Origin: Alistipes sp.
GTDB taxonomy: Bacteria; Bacteroidota; Bacteroidia; Bacteroidales; Rikenellaceae
Direction of reading: 5' to 3'
NCBI GenBank assembly: GCA_017630455.1
Contig: JAGBVG010000071.1
Span: 1 to 64,000 of the forward strand
DNA: 64,000 bases
The notes below the pieces were generated by a model. That model was given only the letters and a program-made list of their open reading frames with translations, ran no database searches and was not told the origin of the DNA. This document shows positions 1-6,658 of the stretch, piece after piece. A program made the translations under genes and the position numbers. Position 1 is the first letter of the stretch, and every line of letters begins with the position of its first letter.

Positions 1-276
1 GCCTTTTATATAACTACTTTTAACTTTATTAATAGCAATCTTACTTAATAGTCCGCGGGCGACAAGTGCATCTACATCAGCCTTGACCGTTGGATGGCTA
101 ACAGCGAATCTGTTTTCGAGTTCTTTTATTGTAAAAGCCGTTTGAGGGTTATTGTTAATAATCGAAAGCATAGCTGCCTGCCTTTCATTAATACCTCCTA
201 ATCTCAAGAAGTCGGCGGTTTTGGCTTTTTGATCTATTTTCTTTTCTATATAGTCAAGTAAAATTACAATTGGAAT
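1..276 (-). pseudogene. winged-helix fragment, possibly C-terminal part of a Fic-family protein (5'-truncated, runs off left edge)
   Basis: An open frame of 92 codons enters from an in-frame TAG at 277-279 and runs off the window at position 1. It has no ATG before about residue 35. The readable peptide contains GGINERQ, then FTIKELENRF and SHPTVKADVDALVARGLLSK, which is a winged-helix DNA-binding pattern. This motif order (NERQ followed by a wHTH) is like the C-terminal extension of many Bacteroidota Fic proteins, but no Fido motif HxFx(D/E)GNGR is present upstream. I infer a decayed or recombined gene end next to the sulfonolipid operon. It could instead be a short regulator using a TTG start. 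Family assignment is tentative. Confidence 0.4.
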
Positions 277-299
277 CTATGAATATTTTCCTACCTTTG
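270..299 (+). promoter_or_regulatory. promoter of the sulfonolipid/Hdr operon
   Basis: TACCTTTG at 292-299 matches the Bacteroidota -7 box TAnnTTTG exactly. A TTG at 270-272 lies 19 bp upstream, the usual spacing for the -33 element. Transcription should begin near 305-307, about 55 nt before the first start codon at 362. Confidence 0.7.
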
Positions 300-306
300 C
301 ACGAAA

Positions 307-326
307 ATAGTAAAACGGTTTACTAT
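307..326. promoter_or_regulatory. palindromic operator candidate at the operon start
   Basis: Half-sites ATAGTAAA and TTTACTAT are perfect reverse complements separated by 4 nt. The palindrome begins within a few bases of the predicted transcription start, so a bound dimer would block initiation. The convergent MarR gene at 9761-10207 is the obvious candidate ligand-responsive repressor; a single ATAGTAA half-site also occurs at 10198-10204, at that gene's own start. The pairing of protein and site is inference. Confidence 0.5.
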
Positions 327-361
327 AAAAGATGTGACTAAAATCTAAACCTTTATAATAT

Positions 362-1438
362 ATGGAGTCATTTATGATTTCCGGTATCCAGCAGATCGGT
401 ACCGGTACTGTGGACTTCAGAAAGTCATGGAACTGGTACATTGAGATGTTCGGAATTGACGTGAAGATTCTGGAGGACGACACAGTAGCGGAGCGCATGC
501 TCCCATATACAGGCGGAAAGCCGCATCAGCGTCACGCCGGCATCGCAGTCAATCTTCAGGGCGGTGGAGGCTTCGAAATATGGCAGTACTCAAAACGTAA
601 GCCGGAGCCGTGTCCGTTTGCCATATCGGTTGGAGACCTCGGCATCTTTGCTGCAAAGCTCAAATGCCGTGATGTAGCGGCGTTCTATAATTGGGTTTCT
701 AATAAATGGCCAGACTGCACCACTCCCGAAACCCTTCCGGACGGTACACCATGCTTCTATATAAAGGACCTCTATGGCAACTGTTTCCAGATCGTAGAAA
801 GGAAAGATGTATTCATCGATCAGAACAAGTTCACTGGTGGAATGATCGGTGCTGTCATTGGCGTCACCGACATGGAGAGATCTATCAGATTCTATCGTGA
901 TGTACTTGGCTACGACCGAATAATCAGTGACACCACAGGAGCGTTCAGCAAGCATTTCTTCATGCCAGGTTCCGACAAGAACTGCCGCAGGGTCATCCTC
1001 GGCGCTCCGAAGCGCAAAGGCGCATTCGCAGAACTCTTCGGAGACTCGACGATAGAGCTTGTACAAGCTCTTGAATACACTCCACGTAGGATTTACGAAG
1101 GACGCTATTGGGGCGACCCCGGCTTTATCCAGGTATGCTTCGACGTGACAGGAATGGACAATATGAAGAAGTTCTGTGCAGAAAAAGGTCATCCTTTCAC
1201 AGTGGACAGCTGTCCTGACGGAGAGATCTTCGATATGGGAGACGCATCTGGACGCTTTGCATATATCGAGGATCCGGACGGAACCCTGGTTGAACTTGTA
1301 GAGACGAACAAGGTACCGGTAATCAAGAAACTGGGATGGTTCATCGACATGAAGAAGCGTAATCCGGAAAAGAATCTCCCTAAATTCCTTTTCAGAATGA
1401 TGGGACTTGTATCAAAAGAAACAATCAAAAATCAATAG
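362..1438 (+). CDS. tandem VOC (glyoxalase/dioxygenase superfamily) protein, unknown substrate
   Basis: 358 aa with two VOC-fold halves, roughly residues 6-150 and 160-315. The second half shows the typical GAVIGVTDMERSIRFYRDVLGY opening (first residues only quoted in part: VTDMERSIRFYRDVLGY) and closes with EDPDGTLVELVE; acidic residues in FEIWQY, STIELVQ and LVELVET are candidate metal ligands. VOC proteins include glyoxalase I, extradiol dioxygenases and 4-hydroxyphenylpyruvate dioxygenase, but nothing here fixes the reaction. It is the first gene of the operon and its stop is 2 nt before the SulA-like start, so a role linked to sulfonolipid chemistry or to the Hdr-like module is likely. 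The C-terminal 40 residues are basic and outside the fold. An alternative ATG lies at 374. Confidence 0.75.
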   Translation: MESFMISGIQQIGTGTVDFRKSWNWYIEMFGIDVKILEDDTVAERMLPYTGGKPHQRHAGIAVNLQGGGGFEIWQYSKRKPEPCPFAISVGDLGIFAAKLKCRDVAAFYNWVSNKWPDCTTPETLPDGTPCFYIKDLYGNCFQIVERKDVFIDQNKFTGGMIGAVIGVTDMERSIRFYRDVLGYDRIISDTTGAFSKHFFMPGSDKNCRRVILGAPKRKGAFAELFGDSTIELVQALEYTPRRIYEGRYWGDPGFIQVCFDVTGMDNMKKFCAEKGHPFTVDSCPDGEIFDMGDASGRFAYIEDPDGTLVELVETNKVPVIKKLGWFIDMKKRNPEKNLPKFLFRMMGLVSKETIKNQ

Positions 1439-1440
1439 AC

Positions 1441-2706
1441 ATGTTTACAGATATTTTTGACAGAATCAGAAAGTCAGCAGGTGGTCCTATCGGACAGTAC
1501 CGTGAAAAAGCTGAAGGTTATTTCGCATTCCCACGCCTTGAGGGCGAACTTGGTCCAAATATGAAATTTAACGGACAGGACGTTCTGTGCTGGAGCCTCA
1601 ACAACTATCTTGGTCTTGCAAACCATCCCGAGATCCGCAAGGCAGATGCAGAAGCCGCTGCGAAATGGGGCCTGGCATACCCTATGGGAAGCCGAATGAT
1701 GACAGGACAGACACATCTTCACGAAGAGCTCGAGCGCAGGCTTGCAGCATTCGAGAAGAAAGAGGCTGCCTTCGAGTTCAACTTCGGTTACCAGGGTATC
1801 GTCTCGACGATCGACGCACTGGTATGTCGTCATGACGTGATTGTCTATGATGCTGAAGACCATGCCTGCCTCCTTGACGGTATCCGTCTGCACGTCGGAA
1901 GCAAATATAAGTTCCGTCATAATGACATCAAGGACTGCGAAAGAGTGGTTGCAAAGGCATGTGAGGAAGCGGAGAAGAAGGGCGGCGGAGTCCTCCTCAT
2001 CACTGAAGGAGTATTCGGAATGACCGGAGCTCTCGGAATCCTTGACCAGATAGCAGCGCTCAAGAAGAAATACAAGTTCCGCATCATGATTGATGATGCC
2101 CACGGATTTGGTGTGATGGGCGAGCACGGCCGCGGTACATCCGAGCACTTCGGAGTTATGGATGAGATTGACATATACATCGGAGCATACGCAAAGTCAA
2201 TGGCCATAATCGGCGGTTTCGTAGCAGCCGACAAGGATATCATTGACTACCTTAAATACAATATGCGTTCGCAGATCTATGCGAAGTCACTTCCAATGCC
2301 TATCGTGGAAGGATGTCTCAAGCGACTCGATATCATCGACAGTCCTGAAGGTGATGCGCTCCGCGCGCAGCTCTGGAAGGTGACCAGACGCCTCCAGAAT
2401 GGATTCCGCGAACTTGGATTTGACATCGGCCCTGCTGAGGCATGCGTCACACCTGTTCTTGTGAAGGCGGGAGTGAATTCAGCAGCCAACATTGCAGTCG
2501 CGCTTCGCGAGGAATACCATATCTTCTGTTCTGTTGTGATCTATCCTGTGATTCCTCCGGGAATGGTAATCTTCCGTATCATCCCTACAGCTGCTCACAG
2601 CATGGATGATGTCGAAAGGACACTCGCTGCCTTCAAGGATATGAAGGAAAGACTTGACAGAGGAGAATTTGACAAGGAAATGCCTAATATGGCGCTCCTG
2701 AAATAA
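1441..2706 (+). CDS. sulA: cysteate acyl-ACP transferase (SulA/CapB), sulfonolipid biosynthesis
   Basis: 421 aa PLP-dependent alpha-oxoamine synthase, usually labelled serine palmitoyltransferase or glycine C-acetyltransferase. The PLP lysine is K252 in GAYAKSM, the aspartate motif IDDAHGFG lies at 217-224 and the His-containing DAEDHA at 137-142. K282 in SQIYAKSLP lies 30 residues after the PLP lysine. Published work on Alistipes finegoldii SulA placed the PLP lysine at 251 and reported Lys281, an alanine in true serine palmitoyltransferases, as the distinguishing residue; the same 30-residue spacing is seen here. The predicted reaction is cysteate + acyl-ACP giving 3-ketocapnine, CO2 and free ACP. 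The following SDR and the distal cysteate synthase in the same operon support this. The symbol follows the Alistipes name; it is unrelated to the SOS inhibitor SulA. Confidence 0.88.
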   Translation: MFTDIFDRIRKSAGGPIGQYREKAEGYFAFPRLEGELGPNMKFNGQDVLCWSLNNYLGLANHPEIRKADAEAAAKWGLAYPMGSRMMTGQTHLHEELERRLAAFEKKEAAFEFNFGYQGIVSTIDALVCRHDVIVYDAEDHACLLDGIRLHVGSKYKFRHNDIKDCERVVAKACEEAEKKGGGVLLITEGVFGMTGALGILDQIAALKKKYKFRIMIDDAHGFGVMGEHGRGTSEHFGVMDEIDIYIGAYAKSMAIIGGFVAADKDIIDYLKYNMRSQIYAKSLPMPIVEGCLKRLDIIDSPEGDALRAQLWKVTRRLQNGFRELGFDIGPAEACVTPVLVKAGVNSAANIAVALREEYHIFCSVVIYPVIPPGMVIFRIIPTAAHSMDDVERTLAAFKDMKERLDRGEFDKEMPNMALLK

Positions 2707-2709
2707 GCC

Positions 2710-3495
2710 ATGCAATCAGTTTGGATAACAGGAGCATCCTCCGGAATCGGTGAAGCATGTGCTTACCGTTATGCAGAAGAAGGGGCGAGACTGGCTCTTA
2801 CCTCTTCTTCTGCAGACCGTCTTGAAAAGGTTGCGGCCAAATGCCGTGAACTCGGGGCAGAAGGGGTGACTGTTTTCCCTTTCGACCTCACCTGCCCCGA
2901 CGGTATTGACAACCTCACCGACGACGTCTGGATTGCCCTCGGTGGCATTGACATAGTAATGCTCAATGCCGGCATCAGCCAAAGAACCAACGTCGAGGAT
3001 ACTTCAATGGAGATGGTGCGCAAGATAATGGAAATCAATTACTTCGCTCCAGTAGCTATTGCTAAACGCCTTCTGCCGAAAATGGCTGCCAGAGGCGGTG
3101 GAAAGATTGCTGTAACTACATCCATTGCCGGAAGATTCGGTTTTCCGCTCCGATGCGGATACAGCTCTTCAAAGTTCGCCTTGTACGGATTCTTCGAAAC
3201 CCTTCAGGCCGAGTACTACAGCAAGGGTATCAGAGTGACTATGGTATGTCCGGGTAGGGTGCAGACCAACATATCCAGATATGCTCTTGACAAGGGAGGA
3301 AAGCCACACGGAGTGATGGATCCCGGTCAGGCAAGCGGAATGACTGCAGGAGCTGCGGCACGCGTCATAACAAGAGCTGTAGCAAAGGAAAAGAAGGAAG
3401 TGCTTGTAGGAAGGAAAGAACTTCTTATGGTCTATATCAAACGATTCTTCCCTGGATTATGCGCCATTCTTGCCCGTAAAATCAAACCTATGTAG
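2710..3495 (+). CDS. short-chain dehydrogenase, probable 3-ketocapnine reductase (CapC-like)
   Basis: 261 aa classical SDR. Cofactor motif TGASSGIG at residues 7-14, NAG at 86-88, N110, S138 and the catalytic pair Y151/K155 in YSSSK are all present. The ATG is 3 nt after the SulA-like stop. A 3-keto reductase is the next step in sphingolipid-type synthesis, and an NAD(P)H-dependent dehydrocapnine reductase (CapC) has been described in the capnine pathway, so reduction of 3-ketocapnine to capnine is the best assignment. The C-terminus carries a basic, hydrophobic tail (VYIKRFFPGLCAILARKIKPM, about 20 residues) that could associate with the membrane, as in DHRS7/KDSR-like reductases. Substrate is inferred from context. 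Confidence 0.8.
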   Translation: MQSVWITGASSGIGEACAYRYAEEGARLALTSSSADRLEKVAAKCRELGAEGVTVFPFDLTCPDGIDNLTDDVWIALGGIDIVMLNAGISQRTNVEDTSMEMVRKIMEINYFAPVAIAKRLLPKMAARGGGKIAVTTSIAGRFGFPLRCGYSSSKFALYGFFETLQAEYYSKGIRVTMVCPGRVQTNISRYALDKGGKPHGVMDPGQASGMTAGAAARVITRAVAKEKKEVLVGRKELLMVYIKRFFPGLCAILARKIKPM

Positions 3496-3500
3496 CGGTT

Positions 3501-4196
3501 ATGGGAAAGTTGTACGATCTTTTGAGAGAAGACTACAGGATCAAGGAAGGTCTCAAGACCTGTATCAACTGTGGGACCTGCACGGCAATATGCCCTGCAG
3601 CTGAATTCTACAGGTACGACCCCCGTAGAATCGTAGATACTGTCCAAAGAGGCAACGATGAAGATATCGAGGCCCTGCTCAAGAGCGACACCATATGGTA
3701 CTGCGGAGAATGTCTCTCCTGCCTCACAAGATGTCCCCGCAGAAATGGTCCCGGACTGGTGATAATGGCATTGCGTGACCTTTCTGCAAGGCTCGGGTAT
3801 TTCGTCGAGTCGGAGAAAGGCCGCCAGCTCTATCCTCTCACAAAGATAATGACCGGAAACATCCTCAAATACGGCTATTGCATACACCCTGATACTTTCA
3901 GTTGGGAAGACCACGTGGAATCCGGCCCTGTCTGGAAATGGCATACTGAACATCTTGAAGACAGTTACGCAAGGCAGGGTGCCAATTTTCGCGGCTCAGG
4001 TCCCGGAATACTCCGCAAGATTCCTCAGGAATCTCTCGACGAGCTGAAGAAGATATTTGATGTCACCGGAGCAACAGAAAGGATGGAAACAGTGGAAAAA
4101 TTCTCCAGAGCCAAGGCAGAAGAGATGGGGATGTCGATGGAAGAGTACTTCCGTCACACGTTTGAACATTGTTCGGACAATCATTTCAACGATTGA
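3501..4196 (+). CDS. HdrC-like iron-sulfur subunit (first copy)
   Basis: 231 aa. Two [4Fe-4S] ferredoxin-type motifs of the HdrC kind: Cys 21, 24, 27, 31 (CINCGTCTAIC) and Cys 68, 71, 74, 78 (CGECLSCLTRC). The remaining 150 residues, ending in an acidic and His-rich tail, are longer than in small HdrC proteins. HdrC passes electrons between HdrA flavin/FeS centres and the HdrB active-site clusters. It begins 6 nt after the SDR stop and precedes HdrB, as in hdrCB pairs. Function in this operon is unknown; see the finding on the Hdr-like module. Confidence 0.85.
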   Translation: MGKLYDLLREDYRIKEGLKTCINCGTCTAICPAAEFYRYDPRRIVDTVQRGNDEDIEALLKSDTIWYCGECLSCLTRCPRRNGPGLVIMALRDLSARLGYFVESEKGRQLYPLTKIMTGNILKYGYCIHPDTFSWEDHVESGPVWKWHTEHLEDSYARQGANFRGSGPGILRKIPQESLDELKKIFDVTGATERMETVEKFSRAKAEEMGMSMEEYFRHTFEHCSDNHFND

Positions 4197-4216
4197 CAAG
4201 TTGTGAAACCTTAGTT

Positions 4217-5287
4217 ATGATATATCAAGGCAAACAGAAGATATGGAGTGATTATCAGAAGGAGATTCCTGATGATAACTGGTACTACGTACGCAGCTGC
4301 ATACGTCAGAACTTCTTTCCGGCATCGGAGAAGATGTTCATGGAAATATGCAGGAACGTTCTGGGCAAGGACATCTACGAAAATGAGCACCACACGACCT
4401 GCGGAGGCATCGCCTATCACTGCGACACGATCCCTCAGGAGACAGCAATGACCATAGTCGCAAGACAGTTTGCCCTGATGACCGAAGCAGGTTACGAAAA
4501 TTACGTCGCATCCTGCATCACATCATTCGGCAACTACACGGAGATTCTCGAGACCTGGAACGAATTCCCGGAACTTGAGGCCAGGATACGCGAACTGCTC
4601 TGGAAAGCCTGCAGGAAGGAATTCAAGAAGCCTAAGCATCTGGCGCATTCGAGCGACCTCATCTTCAAGTTCCGCAACGAGATAGCTAAAAAGGCTAAAT
4701 TCCACCTCGTAAACAAAGAAACCGGAGAGCCTCTGAAAGTAGTGGAGCACATCGGCTGCCACTACTCCAAGATGTTCCCGTCAAAAGGAGTCGGCGGAGC
4801 CGAATATCCATACGTACTGACTGGAATGGTGGAATCCTGGGGAGGAAACATCATCGACTACCCTGAGAGAAGACACTGCTGCGGCTACGGATTCCGCCAG
4901 TACCACGTAAAGGCGAATAGAGGCTACTCCATCTCGAACACGCACAAGAAATTCGAGTCCATGGCCCCTTACAAGCCGGACATGATCATAACCAACTGCC
5001 CGGGATGCCCGTATTTCCTTGACAGATGGCAGTATGTGATTGCAGAAATGGAAGGCAAGACCTACGGCCAGAACGGATTCGGAATACCGGTATTCACATA
5101 TGAAGAAGTAGCCGGACTGGTATTGGGATATGACCCGTGGGATCTCGGCCTTCAGCTGCATCAGACAGCAGTGGAGCCTCTTCTGGACAAGATCGGAATA
5201 GAATACGATCCTGAACAGAAGTATAAAGGTCTGGACAGGAAGGACATAATGAGACCGGAACTTCCGAAAGTAATGAAATGCTTCTAA
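4217..5287 (+). CDS. HdrB-like CCG-domain subunit
   Basis: 356 aa from the ATG at 4217; a TTG 48 nt upstream would add residues inside the preceding gene and is unlikely. The second half contains a canonical CCG (DUF224) module: HIGCHYSK, then RHCCGYGF, then NCPGCPYFLDRW. The first half has a more divergent module with TTCGGIAYHCD and ASCITSFGNY. In heterodisulfide reductase HdrB these cysteines hold two non-cubane [4Fe-4S] clusters that cleave a disulfide. Both motif sets look usable, although the first departs from consensus. The pairing with HdrC immediately upstream and an HdrA-like flavoprotein downstream supports a complex. Confidence 0.82.
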   Translation: MIYQGKQKIWSDYQKEIPDDNWYYVRSCIRQNFFPASEKMFMEICRNVLGKDIYENEHHTTCGGIAYHCDTIPQETAMTIVARQFALMTEAGYENYVASCITSFGNYTEILETWNEFPELEARIRELLWKACRKEFKKPKHLAHSSDLIFKFRNEIAKKAKFHLVNKETGEPLKVVEHIGCHYSKMFPSKGVGGAEYPYVLTGMVESWGGNIIDYPERRHCCGYGFRQYHVKANRGYSISNTHKKFESMAPYKPDMIITNCPGCPYFLDRWQYVIAEMEGKTYGQNGFGIPVFTYEEVAGLVLGYDPWDLGLQLHQTAVEPLLDKIGIEYDPEQKYKGLDRKDIMRPELPKVMKCF

Positions 5288-5299
5288 AACCACCGGGAC

Positions 5300-6316
5300 A
5301 TGAAGGAGATAATAGCTATAATAGGAGGCGGAATAGCCGGAATGGAAGCTGCAGCCCAGCTTCTGAAGCTTGGTCACACCCCTATCATAATCGAGAAAGG
5401 CGACCGCCTTGGCGGCCATGTGGCACGCTGGCACAGGCTTTTCCCGGACCTCACACCTGCCGGCGAACTCATCGACAGGCTGACCGAAGCCTGCAAGGAA
5501 GCCAACATATTCCTCAACACTGAGGTTTCCATTGTAAACCGTCTCAGAGACGGCTACAACATCATCCTTTCCAACGGCATTACGATAAGCACCCGACACA
5601 TCCTCATGACGACCGGATTCAAGATGTTCGAAGCGTCGAAGAAGGAAGAGTACGGATATGGAATATACAACAATGTCGTCACCAATTCAGACCTTGAGAA
5701 TTGGTTCAACGGCAACAAGGACGAGCGCATAGACAGTTCGTCAATGAAGACTATAGGATTCGTGCACTGTGTGGGATCGCGAGACGAAAAGGCCGGCAAC
5801 GGCCAATGCTCGAAAGTCTGCTGCATCACTGCCATCAAGCAGGCGATAGAGCTGAAGGAAATGTATCCAGACGCGCAGATATACTGCTTCTACATGGACC
5901 TCCGCCTGTTCGGAAAGAAGTTTGAAGACTTCTACACCAAGGCTCAGCGCGACCACGGGATACATTTCATCAGAGGCAGAGTTTCAGAGGTGAGCGAAAA
6001 CATAAACGGCAAACTGATCGTCAAGGCAGAGGACACGCTGCTCGGCAAGCCAGTCAAGGTTACCCTGGACCTTCTTGTGCTCATGTCCGGAATGGCATGC
6101 AATCCTGAAAGCACAAGATTAGCATCCATGATTGCCCTCCCTACAGATTCGGACAGATTCCTCAAAAGCGAGGACAACATAATCCACATCACCTCCTCGC
6201 CGAAGAAGGGAGTGTTCTACGCCGGAGCCTGCACAGGTCCCAAGACCGTGCCTGAAACCCTTGCAGAGGCCCGTTCGGCAGCCTTGGATATCCATTTCAA
6301 GATACAGGAGGCATAA
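5300..6316 (+). CDS. HdrA/QmoA-like FAD protein
   Basis: 338 aa. The N-terminal dinucleotide-binding motif IGGGIAG lies at residues 8-14. The HdrA hallmark FVHCVGSRD is at 154-162, followed by C170, C174 and C175, which with C157 can bind a [4Fe-4S] cluster. The protein lacks the extra ferredoxin and insertion domains of large bifurcating HdrA proteins, so it is closer in size to QmoA or to the short HdrA of sulfur-oxidising sHdr complexes. It would take electrons from or deliver them to the neighbouring HdrC/HdrB proteins. It starts 12 nt after HdrB. Confidence 0.82.
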   Translation: MKEIIAIIGGGIAGMEAAAQLLKLGHTPIIIEKGDRLGGHVARWHRLFPDLTPAGELIDRLTEACKEANIFLNTEVSIVNRLRDGYNIILSNGITISTRHILMTTGFKMFEASKKEEYGYGIYNNVVTNSDLENWFNGNKDERIDSSSMKTIGFVHCVGSRDEKAGNGQCSKVCCITAIKQAIELKEMYPDAQIYCFYMDLRLFGKKFEDFYTKAQRDHGIHFIRGRVSEVSENINGKLIVKAEDTLLGKPVKVTLDLLVLMSGMACNPESTRLASMIALPTDSDRFLKSEDNIIHITSSPKKGVFYAGACTGPKTVPETLAEARSAALDIHFKIQEA

Positions 6317-6319
6317 GAC

Positions 6320-6658
6320 ATGAACGGATTCGGCTTCAGACTTTCACCAAGTTCCGCCATCAATCTGGACAAGATTGACAGGACATTGTTCGACGAGCTG
6401 TGCAGAATAGAGCCCGACGCTTTGCGCTGCATGTCCTGCGGATCGTGTACTGCCACATGCACATCGTCCGGTCCCAGCGGAATGAGTGTCAGGAAGATGC
6501 TGCTGAATCTTCAGAGAGGCAAGGTGGATGAAACCGTCAGGATGATATCCGGATGCATGCTCTGCGGAAAATGCACGATGGTATGTCCAAGAGGCATAAA
6601 GACCCGCCGTCTCATACTGACAGTCAGCAGGTTATATAAAAAGGAGGAGAAGGTATGA
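6320..6658 (+). CDS. HdrC-like iron-sulfur subunit (second copy)
   Basis: 112 aa with two ferredoxin motifs at Cys 37, 40, 43, 47 (CMSCGSCTATC) and Cys 79, 82, 85, 89 (CMLCGKCTMVC). The stop overlaps the start of the next gene by 4 nt (ATGA), indicating translational coupling to the membrane subunit. It is shorter than the first HdrC-like protein in the operon and probably serves the HdrE::HdrD fusion downstream. Confidence 0.85.
   Translation: MNGFGFRLSPSSAINLDKIDRTLFDELCRIEPDALRCMSCGSCTATCTSSGPSGMSVRKMLLNLQRGKVDETVRMISGCMLCGKCTMVCPRGIKTRRLILTVSRLYKKEEKV

Noticed and set aside
1474-2148. Long minus-strand frame opposite the SulA-like gene
   Set aside because: Shadow of a well-supported coding frame; no motif, signal peptide or promoter.
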